64,000 nucleotides of DNA from Apteryx mantelli. Taxonomy: Eukaryota > Chordata > Aves > Apterygiformes > Apterygidae. Numbering within the stretch: the first letter of the stretch is position 1; every line of letters begins with the position of its first letter. Both the position numbers and the translations under genes were made by a program. Below, piece by piece: positions 1 through 12,524 of the stretch. Below the pieces are notes generated by a model that worked only from the letters and a program-made list of their open reading frames with translations, did no database searches and was not told the origin of the DNA. Location: assembly GCF_036417845.1 (NCBI RefSeq), contig NC_089980.1:58154501-58218500 (forward strand), written 5' to 3'.

Positions 1-3000
1 ACGTGGGAAAAATACTTGAAAGTAAATTACCCAAAATGTACTGTATTTGAGCTTAATTATAGCTAGCATCAAACAGACTTTATATCTCTACTCAAAAAAA
101 TACTTTATGGTTAAATCAGCTAAAAGTCTTCAATTAAAATTTATATTTGTAAGAACCAGAGCTAAAGGTTTTGGTTGTTTTGGGTGTTCTAGATTAGGTG
201 AAAGCATACTGTGTTTGCATGTTCCCAGGAAAGTGGCTATTTTTATACTGCTTAAGTTAAGACAGTTCTATTTATAATGAATGTTAGCCAATATATATGT
301 ACATATATACAAAAGTATATTTATATACTGTACATATATCATAACTCAGAGTTTAACTGACTTAGGAATGGCATTTTAGATAATTTTTTTTCATAGACTT
401 CTCTTTATATGAGGAATAATTGAAAACTATGTCATTAAAGTGACATTGGCATAAGATTAAGAGCACTGTACTACAAGAAACATTTATACTGTTTTTTTTA
501 GTGGAGTTTTATTGATTGTCTCCAATACCTAAAAATTCAAGACTTCTTTTAATTTCAGTGTAGCATTAAGCTCTAAAGAAATGGATATGCAATTATGCAC
601 AGATGCTAAATGATATTCCAAGATAATTTTGCAGCGTGTACACAATTGCAAAATATAGACACTTGAAATGAAAGCACAGAATTCAAAGCAGAAGTGATAA
701 ACTAAGTATACTGTGATGTAGGTGAATATTTGTTATTCTAAACTTAAATAAACTCAGCTTTTGGCTGCCTGCACTATGAAGTGGGGAGTATTTTCTTTAG
801 CATTGTGTGTTTGTGCATACTGTGCAAAATCATGTTTGCATTTGGCAAGATTATGCATCCTTTAGTTACCCTTCCTCAACTTAAGGAGGGACCATTAATG
901 CCAGAGTGTGTTACCCAATCTTGATATTGATGGTAGCTTAATATTGTATTGATTATTTCTATAGAAAAAGCATTCCAAAGTGTGTGTGTGTTTTTGTTTT
1001 GGATGCTGACTGATTATAGCAAATAAAATAATAGTGGCATAACATTTATCTTGTCTTTATAAAATAACTACTCCAGTATTTGAGGAAATTAATAAAAAAC
1101 TGTCATTGCCAGTTATCAGTAGCACTGATGAAGATGATAAGCTCCATATTCTACCAGTTTTACATCTTCATGTGACACCAACACACAAGATCAGAATGGT
1201 AAAAACAAGAATCCAGATTAGAAGAAAAAAGATTATTGTGCAGCAAGGACCTTTGTATAAAATGGATATCTATCCTGAAGGCAAACTGTGAAGCTGGTGC
1301 ATGTAAACTAAAATGGAGAACACAGGTAAGAAAACAAAAGTGCCAAAAAAAAAAAGTAGCAAGAGGTAGTCAGAAAGTGAACAAGGGACTTCTATGTGTC
1401 TACGTGGAAGAAAATTGTCTAGGTCTTATCCCCACCTAACTACTCTCCTACCTTCAGTTGGTCCAGGCACATATCCCATTAGCTTTATTGCTGTCCTGAA
1501 GATGACATTTTCCATCTTCTCTTTGTTTGTCTTTCAGTCATTAAATATAGCTTAATTTTGTTACTGTCTCAAAGAAAGAAATGGCAGGCTACTCAGTCAT
1601 GTTGGGGGAAAGAAAATGAATGAACCTACTAGAGCTTTTTGTTTTGGACCTGGGCCATAATCAAGAACATGTCCTGTTCCCCAAGGTCTTCCCAAAGATC
1701 ACCAATGACACATTGGTGATCCTTGTGCAAGTGAACACGAGTCTGGCTGAAGGTTGAAAGGAGTTAGAGTCACTGTGCCCTTCCCACAAGGCAGTTTCAG
1801 GATGAGTGCTTTGCAGTTACCAGATGGGATAGCAGTAATGCATGGAGCACTGTGCCCCATGGGACAGTCTCCTGAAAGGGCTTGTTCCTTGGACACTGCT
1901 GTCCTCTGGGTAGGTAGGAACAATTATAAAACCCTTTCATCGATACTAAATTTTGCAACCCTGCATTACCATTAGCTTTGTAAATGCTAGTTGGGAGCAT
2001 ATTGAGATGAACCGTAGGTATGCAAGATTCCCAGCTGCTAAAAACATTGCTATCCTAATGCTATCCCATTGTCATTTGTTCTAGATCCTGCTTTCCACTG
2101 AAGCAAAATAAAGTTACTAAACTGGAAGCAGTGTTGTTCTAGATGTACACTAGTTCAAAAGAGGGTTTCTCTTCTCTGTAAAGAGTTCCATTAGTAATGT
2201 TCATTATTATAGCATGTATTAAAAAGCTCCTAGGAAGCCCAAAAAGGTGTTTGTTTTCATGTAGCTTTTTTCAAAAAGAAATAATTTTTGAAATCATCAT
2301 GACAACCTCTGCAAATTTGCATGCTTACTAATGCATATTAAGTATTTGATATGTGTCATTTTTAATGCATAAATTGTTAGTCTCATCACTTCCTAAGTTA
2401 TCATTCTACTTGCTTTTGACCATGGATTTCTTGTCCCTATTATCTTGAAAAGTCATCATGTTGCCACTGATTATGAGTGCTATAACGCAGAGTTATTTTA
2501 CTGGTCATGATGCTGCTGTGTCAGAGTCATTCTCTAACAAAATCTACTTTACATGTGGACATTTGGGCCAAATGACAGATTTAGATAATGAGGAGGAAAA
2601 GTATGCCTGGGAGCAGGTGCGAAGGCTGACAGTCCATCCTCCTGAGTGGCATAGTGCAAAGCTTGTCGTGAGGGAAAGCATAAATCAGAATGATTGAATG
2701 TCAGAACAAAATCATCCTGACAGTCTGTTATGTGACTACGTAGTTTTCACCGGACTTCATTCCTTTTCACTATGAGTAAGCGAAAAATAATTCTAGAAGA
2801 AGGAAAGAGGAAGGATATGGACAAAATTAATCTGAAACTAAATTCAATAGAATTATGTTCTTTCATAATTTGTCTATAATCTGTGGCTCTCTGTTACTGC
2901 AACTGCATTGTATCAGACCTGTAAGGAAGAGTGCAAGTCAGTATCACTTGAGGCTTTTCAGCAGAAAACATTTCACTTTGCTGGTCAACCCCTTGGCTGC

Positions 3001-3179
3001 CTCCCTTCCTGGATTCCAGGCTGTCTGGAAAGAGAAAGGTGAACCCTACTACAGCTACACCTGTACCTTATAAACAGAGAAACCCACTGTCCTAGAGCTC
3101 AAAGCTCCCCAAACCTATTTTGTGCTTATCACAGAGGCCATATAGTCTCATTAAAGCACGTAGAATTGGGTCTCTGGGA
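1..3179. other. AT-rich intergenic DNA, no gene seen
   Basis: Non-coding, AT-rich sequence. The reading frames present are under 80 codons and overlap on both strands, with no recognisable protein similarity and no splice-bounded exon I could support. A short palindromic TATATATGTACATATATA tract lies near 292-309 inside an alternating TA/TG region (about 288-345). A run of ten A lies near 1346. I see nothing else. Confidence 0.6.
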
Positions 3180-3310
3180 CTCTTTCTCTCACAAGGCCTA
3201 ATTTTTTGTGACTTTGGTCAAGCTACTCAACCTCCTGAATTTATCTTTCCTATTTAAGAATGTGACTCAATATTCACTGCCCTTCTCTAAGCACTCACTG
3301 GTAACTGGCT
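3180..3310 (+). repeat. Possible MIR-like (CORE-SINE) relic
   Basis: The stretch around 3208-3265 reads like the conserved middle of an ancient tRNA-derived MIR element: a 'gtgacyttggnCAAGctactcAACCTC' core followed by a pyrimidine-rich stretch and an 'aatgtgac' segment, in the order of the MIR consensus as I remember it. Divergence is high and the ends are not definable. This is recognition by eye; chance resemblance is possible. Confidence 0.35.
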
Positions 3311-6300
3311 GGGCCACTTCAGCAAGTGGTGAGGTGAGATTAAAAGAAGAACAGAAAGGATTCATATGCTGTGTGCCCTAAGGAGTGTTGATGGGAATAT
3401 GTTAGCTGTTTCGGGGTGACTGAGAAAGCATTCACCAATTTTATTTATTACCAGTTTAGTAAAAAGCTTGAGGAATAACCTCATGCAATGCTGTGTAACA
3501 GCAACCCTCTGACCTAAAGGGAGGACAGCTTGCCCAACAACAGGGCCTGGCTGTGCCCTTTTTTGCCATTAAGGCATTTCTACATGTCCAGGGACTTGTA
3601 TTTCCAGCTACTGATCCCAGGAGACTCTACCACCAAGTCTGTTATTCCTCACCCTCTTTGCCTGAGTCTCCCTCACATAGTCAGTCAGTGTGTGAGCAAG
3701 AGGCACCACGCTCAGTTGGCCCGCCAACCCCCAGGAGAAAGTTTACCAGAGACATTGGCCTCCGTAGGACTTTCAGCAGAGCTCGGTGCCAGACCATCTT
3801 TGCTCCCACAGACATCAGTGAGAGCAGACTGAGGGGACTGTTAGGCACCGGGGAAGCCCCATCCCTGAGGTGACCATGTGAGTATACGTTAACTCTAGCC
3901 GCAGCCACCACTAGTCACGCTAATTTATTTCTAAAACCCGTTACAAAGTCTGTCACATAAGGACTGTATGATTCACTCGGCTGCTCTTTCTGTATGTCAG
4001 CCAAAGTTCACGCTGCTTGTAACGTAATGACTATAAAAACTAATAGCTCATCTAGAAGAATTAAATTATTTTATTTTTCTTTTTTAAACACATTGTGGCC
4101 GTACTTCCTGCCATTATTCTGGCCTGCAATGCCATGTTATTCTAGAACTGTAAAGCTTTTATCTCAGTCATGCATTGTCAAAGATTAATTAAGATGCTTG
4201 CATAGACAGAAGGCAGTAAACTGTAATATCAGTTTAAATGGGAATTAGCAAATCCTAATTCTGTGTTCTGGGCCTGGTTTCCTCGATTACAGACAAAGAT
4301 CTATTAAATTTGTTTTGCAATTGGCAGCTGTAATTTGAGGAATTCTTTCTGAAGAGAGCTTGATAAATATTGATGTCCAGTAATAAAGTACAGTATCACC
4401 TTTGGGCTTAATTCCCCCAAATGTTTAGTTAGCTGCTTTTGCAGATTAATCCTGTTTGCGTGGGGTAATAAGCCCTTGTTTGAAATCTGTTTTGCAAAAA
4501 TTAAAATCCACACTCCATTTAACTCAGATTCCTACTGCATGTTCTGAGAAAAGAAAAAAAAAAGGAGAGAAAGATGACCTTGTTCCGTACCTCACCTCCC
4601 AGGGAGTTTGGTGTGGCTCTGTCATTTCCTCACAGTACTGCCGAACCACCATCAGAGCCAAGATGGGGCTGCCCAGGGGACAGCAGAGGTGGGAGCCTCT
4701 CGTAGCCGAGGGGCAGACAGGGCCACGGAGACCAACCTGTGCCGGCCACAGCCTCTGCCCCACAGGCCAGTCAGCCCCCAAGAGGAACAGGAACATGGGA
4801 CAGCAGGAGGAGGCAGGAGCTGACCCCATGACAGATCCCCCAGGCGTGGAGGGATGCTGAAGGTGAATAGCAAAACCTAAAGGCGGCTGAGGGGACAGGG
4901 TAGGATTGAGAGGGGGCAGGGGCATGCAGCCTGTTCCACCCTCAAGGGTAGTGCATGCACTGGCTGCATCATGAAGAACAGGAGTGGAATAACATTGGTG
5001 TCAGGATTATCAAGGAGGGGGATTGCTTTCTGAAGTGATTTAAATTTTATCTTCCAGATTGAGCTGTGGAGGACTTTGAAATTTTCTATGAAGAAATACA
5101 GAGAAGTAGGAACTAGTGAATCTGCAAAAATTAGGAGGTGTTTGGAGCAAAGATACATTAACTTGTAAAAGCAGAAAAGGCCCTTGTGATGCTCTTCCCT
5201 CACCTTTTGCATGACCCAAAACACATAAATGGTTGCTGAATTAGGACAGATCAGATTTACAAGTCTGACAGAGACTGCCCCAGCCATCATCCCCTGTCAC
5301 AGAAGTTAATTACCTTCTCTGTTAAAAATTTGCTCTTTCCTTGGTCTGGCTGCACAATTTCTAATGGATTATTCTGAAAGCAGCATTTCCGTAGGTTTGG
5401 TTATGTTGTTGTCTGCAAGGTGACGAAACTTGTTATATTAGCTATCAGCTTGCCCTGAGAAGATGAGCATCTCTCTGTCTTCTCTTTAATAAGCCAAGCA
5501 GGCTGAGCTCCTCTGAGCTCTGAATGCAGACATGTCTTTAAAAACTCAGCTCATCCCTGGTTCGGTTTTTCAACATCCATTTTTGAATGTAGACACTAAA
5601 ACTAGATACCATATACTCTTCTCGGTACCCAGATGGTGCCATTGCAGAGGTCTCTGCTGTGCCATGGAGCAGGATGAGGAGGCAGCATTTCATACCGTCC
5701 CCCGTATGAATGCTGAGAGTCTCTCCGGGCACCCCCAAGTTTCCCTGTCATATATATATTAGGGCATGTGCACATGAATCAGGCCAGGGCCCTCACAGGG
5801 TGGGTGCCCTGGCAGAAACCAACCCATTTTCCTTGGTCTCCAGCAGTGTGAAAAGTAAGGGTGGGGGGGGAGGTAATTGAACCAGACCTAATTGAAGTAA
5901 GTTCTCCACATTGCAAGATTTAGTTCAACAAAACCTTCATTTTTGTTTCACGTTACTAAAGCAGCTGACATGACCACTGAGGCATCGCTGGCCATAGAGC
6001 GGGGTGGAGGCGGGGGGGATAGCGGGACAGAGTGGGGTCCCACGGCACCCGCACAGGACCTGGCACTCCCGGGGTGTAACAACCCTCAGGATGAGAAAGG
6101 GTGTCAAAGCTCAGCGAAAATGCAGGCTGGCCTGCTGAAAGGGAGATTTATTGTTTCCTTCAAGCAATCTCAGAGCAATAACTTCAGACAGGAGGGATAA
6201 TTCATCATTCCTCCCGCACTCACAAGGACCACGTGCCTACGAGTGCCTCAGGCGTGAACAAGATGCTTAGCACACATTTGAGAGTAAAAATGCTCCCTTG

Positions 6301-7682
6301 GTACAGAAGGGCTTCTGACTGAAATGCCTTCCAGAGAGGGCATTACAAAGCGAGTGGAGATGTATTTTTATTAACTTCAGGGTATGGCTGAAAAAACTAC
6401 CCTCCTTTTCATTCAGTGCAGCTGCTCTAAGGTACTGCCTTGTCCCTGTGATACGGAGCTCCCCCAGCGAGGAGCGTCAGGGACTCTCGAGCTGTGACCC
6501 TGATCCCAGCAGTGAGATCTGGCTTTGATGAAAACATAGCTGAGGCTGCAATTTCTTTTTAGATTCAAGACAGGAGACCTTACCCAAGGATACTGAGGTG
6601 GGTAAGGCAGTATCCTGAGTCAGGCACCAAGGACTTACATCTAGACCGTCCAGAAACCTGTAAGTATCTGTCAAGTTACTAGTTATTTTGATGCTGGAAG
6701 TATTACTATTTCATTTTTTCACAAAGGAAGGCTAATAAGGTTTAGGGTTTTTGTTTTGTTGTGTGTACTGCGCTGAAACAAAAGCTAATCTCAAAATGTC
6801 AATAGTTTTTCCAACGGTTTTAGATGGCCGGTCTCATCCTTTAGTCCTGAATGCCCTTAAATGGGAGTTTGGTGACTAAACAGAATAATTTATCGATCTG
6901 TAAGGCAGACAGGAGTCTGAGGCTGAATGCTTGGACAAAAATAGATCCATTGGGCAAATAGTTACCCAGGACTTCTTTTTCCAGCTGCAACAACTGAGCC
7001 TGTGGGAAACTTCCAGAAGCAATAACAGAGCCAGAGAAGTAAGAAGGAAAAGAAAAGCACACCCCCCCCAGTTCAGCGATACCTCAGGAAAATAACTTCT
7101 CTGCAACCCATGAAACAAGAGGATTTGCATATACCAAACTGACCAAGATAGGGCAAGAACTAACATTATCAGCCACAGCAGTCTCTGCTTTTTTTTTTTT
7201 TTTAACCTCTCTATCACTGTCACACTTTTCAGCCACACTGCAATCCAGGGGCTACCATTCTTCTGGAATACAACCATTCTTCTTGAATACAATCTAAGCT
7301 AAATTTTATATGATTTTTGAGGCATTGCATCAAAAACATGATTGCGTTTCAAACAGTGTGGTGTTGGCAGCTCCATAAGGAATTCCCTAAGGCCATGCAA
7401 TCAGTTTGATATTTCAGTAACACCTGGCATTTCATGAGGTATGAGGTGTAAAATTAGTAGAAAAACAACATGTTGAATAGTATAAGGAGTTGCTGCTCCA
7501 ATTTCAGCCAGTAATTTTGTATCTCTGTCAAAAGGAATGAAGTCTGTCTTGCTGAACTGTTTTTATAAATCCTGCTGCTAATTGATCATGGCTCTACTGT
7601 ATTCCAGAAATGCGACTGGATCCTGTTCTGTTTGTATTTGTGTTACTTTACCAGAGATAAAATTACTGACACATGCAGTTTA
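3311..7682. other. Intergenic DNA with a GC-richer patch
   Basis: No gene supported. About 4580-4930 is noticeably GC-richer than its surroundings and open in several frames on both strands (up to 134 codons), but the translations are Pro/Gly/Arg/Ser-rich low-complexity shadows with no domain. About 4290-4510 is AT-rich with clustered TTAAT/TAATT-type words, the look of some conserved enhancers. Homopolymers occur at about 5862 (G) and 7191-7203 (T). Confidence 0.55.
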
Positions 7683-7785
7683 TCCTAGAAGCAGAAGTGG
7701 GTTTGAGACCTGGGAATTTTCCCTAGATCCCAAGAGCCCAAATTCAGCACCTTAACTACAAAATCTTCCTCATCTCTGGAGATGA
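7683..7785 (-). repeat. Degenerate tRNA-SINE (MIR-like) relic
   Basis: The plus strand reads 'gtttGAGACCTGGGAatttt...cccaagagcccaaattcagCACCTTAACTAC', which resembles the antisense of the tRNA-derived head of MIR-type SINEs (antisense of 'gtGGTtaaGagc...CTGGGTTCgaatcc'). The element would therefore lie on the minus strand. It is short and strongly diverged, and recognised by eye only. Confidence 0.35.
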
Positions 7786-9583
7786 TAGGACTGTGAGAAA
7801 GCAAGAATAGGCATTGAGCTAGGATATGAATTTCTATTCCTCTCCTGCTTAGATTCAATTCATATTCTATCCCATATGCAGCAGCTCCCATGTGCACACT
7901 CCCATGGGAGCTTAGCAATTTTAACATCAGTTTCACTGATTTTGCATTCAAACTTGAATGTGCACAAGCCATACCATTAACAGTATTTCTTCTATATGAT
8001 ATTGTTTAATCTAAACACCAACAAAATGGATTACATGAAAATATTGTGAAAGGTTGGGAGGTGCTGGATAAATATTTACAATATAGAGAGACAAACTCAA
8101 AACAAATAAACTTGGGTTTTATGTCGGCTGTAGGTATGTGTTAAAGCCGTGGCAGAGATGCATATGTTTTTAACAAGCTTAAGTCTTACCCAGCTATCAG
8201 TCCTCCGAGAGATGTTGCTGTCAAATGGTTTAGTCTAATTACATACACTATTTAATGGCTGGGCATACTGACTCTGGAGGAGGTTTTGGTTAACCAGTAC
8301 TCCTGCTGAGGAAAAAAGACTTCATGCATATTTACACAGTAGATTAGTGGCTAAGAAGTTTTCCTGGGTAAAAATACTCACTTTAAATAACAGCTCTTTT
8401 GGTTATGTTTACCTAGGCTGTTACCTCTTGGGGCATATACCTGCAATGTTTTCTGTTTGTTGTCATAAATAATATTCAGTTCTCCTGTTTTAATGAAACA
8501 AGAAGCCCTGGATGAGCATGCAGCTTGAGAATGGCTATAAGCTCCACTCTGCAAATAGTGGGGAGTATGGGGAGGTTTCTGTAGGTGAACTTTCCCTCTG
8601 AAATCAGAGAGTTTCTCCTAGCCAGATGCACTGCCATGTGTAAAAGTCTGCAGGACTTCTCTCAGCCCATCAGTTTCAAGGATCTCTCAAATGCAGACAG
8701 CAATGCCCTTCTTCATCATATTCTTTTCTTTGGACCCATGCTCTGCCAGCTGCCAAAAAATGAAATTCTGTCCCCTATCACACCTAATGGGACTTAAAAT
8801 TTCTTGAAAAAGAGCAAATAAAAAGGCCATGTAGTCTCAGGTTGTCTGGGCCAGTCTGGGCTCCAGGGGCAGGCAGTGTGTCAGGTACCTGGAAGTGTTT
8901 TCCGCCATTCAGGGGCCTCCTCTGCCGCTACGGAAGCATTTCACCTGATACCTCCTGGAATTGCTAACCCATCTTTCGTGGCTGTCAGACATCTGTGGCC
9001 AAGAGTCAGCATGCAACTTTGCAGCACACCTGGATCACCCTCCTCTGCTGGCATCAAGTGATAACATCTCAGCATGTGGCAGCAGGCCTTGTGCTTTGAC
9101 TCCAGGTGGGTTATGTCACACTTTTTTCCATCTGATTTCATCCTCTTCCTAGCCTCAGGACTGTCTGGTTATTCCTATGAAATTATCCAGTCACCCTTTA
9201 TGAACACATGCCTCAACTTGCGTCATAGTCATCAAGGGAAATGGGCTAATTTGTGATTCGAGTTATCTCTACCTGCTGGTAACATCCCTATCAATTAATT
9301 TTCTTATATTGTCCTTTTCACCCAAGGCCTTATTCTCTTTATAATTCTCGTAGTACATCCCATCTGCACAGATTATTCCTTGTGAGTCACTGCACTAAAC
9401 ATTTCTGTATAGATTAGGCCAGCCAACCTACTCTATTGATGGGAGTAAACTTTTTCATAGTGCTTTCTGTCTGTATGGGTTTGAACATAATAATCTGCTA
9501 TTTCTATGATCACATTTTCTATTTCCTCTTCAGTGGAAATGATGTTTTGTGTCATCTTGCCCTGCCCACTGATAAAACTGTAA

Positions 9584-9613
9584 CAAAGATGAAAAATACA
9601 AAGATGAAAAATA
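9584..9613. repeat. 15-bp tandem duplication
   Basis: Two perfect head-to-tail copies of CAAAGATGAAAAATA (9584-9598 and 9599-9613). It is a simple local duplication, probably replication slippage, with no sign of function. Confidence 0.9.
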
Positions 9614-11202
9614 CTGTGTGTGCTTGAATGCAAAAGAAAGTGAATTGATGGATATAAAAATAGTGGCTTTACATAATATGAAATGCAAGATTTGACACAT
9701 TTTAACCTGTTGGGTGTTTCCTCCTATTTCCTTCCCTTTCTCCTGTTAAGAGCTGGTTACTTCCTACCCGGAGCCCACAGTAGACAGTACGTCCCTCTCT
9801 GCAGGCAAACCATGCCTCTTATTTGCCTGGCATCTTTCAGTGGGTCCAACATCCTTCGCACAGGTAAATGACGGAGTTCAAGAGTTAAGAACACTGCAAA
9901 AGAGAAGGGCAGAGGTGTAGGCAAGAGAGAAAAGACATGATTTTAGATAAGACCTGAAAAGCCTGAAAGGCTTGGGGAGAAATGGAGAGACCTAGAGTCA
10001 TGCTAGATCCCTAATTTGCCTTGCAGACCCAAGGAAGCTACTCCAGCATTTGCTCAGTCTAAAGCACATCTGAAGCACATTTGAGGTAGGCTGGTGGCAG
10101 AATCAGCTCATGGTGTAGTTACATGACGGGGCACACACTTCGTGCCCTGTGGACATACTGCCTGGGACCATCTAACGGCAAATGCTCCCGGCTTGCAGCT
10201 CCCATGTGCTACCTGACGCCAGATGGACACATCCAGCTTTTTCCAGGTTGGCAAAGGAAAACTGTTTAAGCTAGTTTGTATGGCTTTGCTGTGAAAGAAG
10301 ATGCAAGCTCACATGAATAGGTTTAAAAGGGAGATTTAGGAAGTTACTATCTTCTAGCTGAGGTGAGGCAGAGGCTGCTTGAATCTCTCTCATCCCTCTC
10401 AGTGTAATCACATTTCCTGAAGGCAGCGGTGTGGCAAGGTTCTTGCAAGGTACATGCTACCACATCAAAATGTGGAGTGCTCACAGACAGGCTGCGAATG
10501 GGCTCAAGTGCAAGGAAACCCCTTCAGAAGCAACACAGCTGCAACATTCCTTACACCCTGAGTGCAGCCACCAGTGAGAAGAAAGGCAAGCAATGTCTAA
10601 GAGCACAAAGCAAAGCTAGCATGTTGGCTTTGGGTTGTCTTGTCCTGGCTACAAAAAGCCCAAGTTCAGCCTTTTCCGTAGGACTTCCACAGCACAGGCC
10701 ACCGAATGCTCCCTGCAAGTGCTAGCCTAGGAGGCACCTGTAGGTGCCAGTCAGCCTGCCCTTGGTACCACGGCACGCGGTGCCCTGGGGGTGTCTTTGG
10801 ACATCACTCACCCAGGTGTGGAGCCTGTCTCACTTTCCTTCGCTTGACACTGTCCCAGGCCAAGGCTGGCCGACAGCCGCCTGCATTGCAATAACTGATG
10901 AGCTCTTTGCCTTGCCGCTTGGCAGGGAGAATCACAGATGGTCCAGAAATCAAACACCCTTCCGCTCCAGCCCATCTCCCCACAATGTTCATTAATAAAA
11001 TCGTTTATGCCAGTTTTCTCAGAAAGGTCAAACTTAGCTGGCTAACAGCTAGGGCCGAATAATTTTTCCCCTGTAATTTAATGTTGTTGTTTGCTGGCTT
11101 TCCAGGCCTGCCACTTTGCCACAGAATTTATTTCCCGCAGAAGAAGCTGGCATCTCTGTGTTCGTGCTTCTTTAATCATTTCCTGGTTGGGACAGGGTTT
11201 GC

Positions 11203-11225
11203 TTTGTTTGTTTGTTTGTTTGTTT
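11203..11225. repeat. (TTTG)n microsatellite
   Basis: A perfect run of about five TTTG units inside a T/G-rich stretch. It is an ordinary simple repeat. Confidence 0.9.
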
Positions 11226-12480
11226 AATCATCTCCTGCTCTGTTGTGCTGAGCCCTTTCTCAGTTCCTCGCACTCCCCCGCTCCATTCCCGTGCCTGCTG
11301 TTATTCTTGGCAACCGAATCAATGTTAACTGGTATATAATCAGCCTGTGTTTTACCGACCAACATTTGTTCCACTGTCAGCTTTCATTTCAGTTTCTGCT
11401 CTGATGCCAGCTCCTGTTGTGCTCTCCAGCGTCTCACTTTGATTACTTTGCTGCATGCCGTACACCATTGTTTGGTCCACCTCCAGTTGTCTCCACATTT
11501 GTTTCAGTGCAGCCTGTTGCCCTGTCTTGTGCTTGCTTCTTACCAATCTCTATACTTTGGCCGCTTTTACCATACATCTGCGTGTCCTGGCTTTCACCCA
11601 CCCTCCTGTATTTGCAGGTTCATACAGTCATAATTGTGCACAGTATATTTCTTAATTTTAAGCCTAAAATTATTAAATATTAGATAAATGCTTCCTGGCA
11701 GGCACACATATATTATAAGAGGCTGGTTTGGGTGTTTGGGCATAGACCTACTTTATGACATTCTGCTTTTGATGGTCAAAATGCTAAAAATCTATTTCAC
11801 TCAGTTCCCGCTTTTCCAAATTTGTATTTTATTGATCACTAAAAACATGTGTTGTGCTGAACAAATAGAAATGTAGCTACTTAGGCATTGATCTACACAT
11901 TGTCTATACTAGTCTTTTCCATGGCAGGACTAGATTGTGTAAATCAGATCTTGATTTTTGCAAATAAGAGGCAGCAATTAAAATAATCTTAAAGAAAAGC
12001 TGTTTTCCAAGTGTCACAATTCCTCCCTTCCCACTCAAAACTCTCTCAGTAACATTTTTAGTTTACCTGCCTATTTTCTGAAGAAGCACCTACATGCCAA
12101 AGTCACCTTTGAAAATGGCCCTCAAACCCCACGGCAAGATCCACAAGGTCCTGAAGCTTTCTCAGGTCCGACGCTGCAATTGCAAAGAGCGAGCTGGCTG
12201 CCAATGCAGCACGGGCCACTGGCTCCTGGTAGCCATAACACAGGGACCCACCTTGTAACCTATAAGGACCCTTAAGCGAAAACCCTGGAGATTTAAGGAT
12301 ATCAGGATGCCAAGAAGCTAGGAAGGCTTGTACAGACCTCTCACTAACACTTAAATATCTAAAAAAGGTCCTCAGCCCCTTCATGTCGCTCTCTAAGAGT
12401 TCTTAAAACTTTACCCTAAATTCCATTCCCTTTGGTGTTTGCCCCTATTCTCCAGACCAGTTCCAACCCTTATGACAGTG

Positions 12481-12524
12481 ATGTACATTGATAGGTATAT
12501 TCATGTGCATTGATAGGTATATTC
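12481..12524. repeat. 22-bp tandem duplication
   Basis: Two adjacent 22-bp copies (12481-12502 and 12503-12524) of ATGTRCATTGATAGGTATAT followed by TC. They differ at one position (A versus G at the fifth base). The near identity suggests a recent local duplication. Confidence 0.9.

Larger units (their letters stand above)
7786..12480. other. Intergenic DNA, no gene seen
   Basis: No exon or RNA gene could be supported. The region contains a two-copy 15-bp tandem duplication at 9584-9613, a (TTTG)n microsatellite at about 11203-11225, a GC-richer stretch at about 10680-10990 open in several frames without protein similarity, and a 93-codon minus-strand frame at 12103-12384 discussed among the findings. 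Confidence 0.55.

Noticed and set aside
292..345. TATATATGTACATATATA-type palindromic tract
   Set aside because: It is ordinary alternating AT/GT simple sequence; self-complementarity is expected from composition.
4456..4925. Opposing 133-134 codon frames
   Set aside because: They are open on both strands because of local GC richness. The translations are Pro/Gly/Ser-rich with no domain, Kozak support or splice structure.
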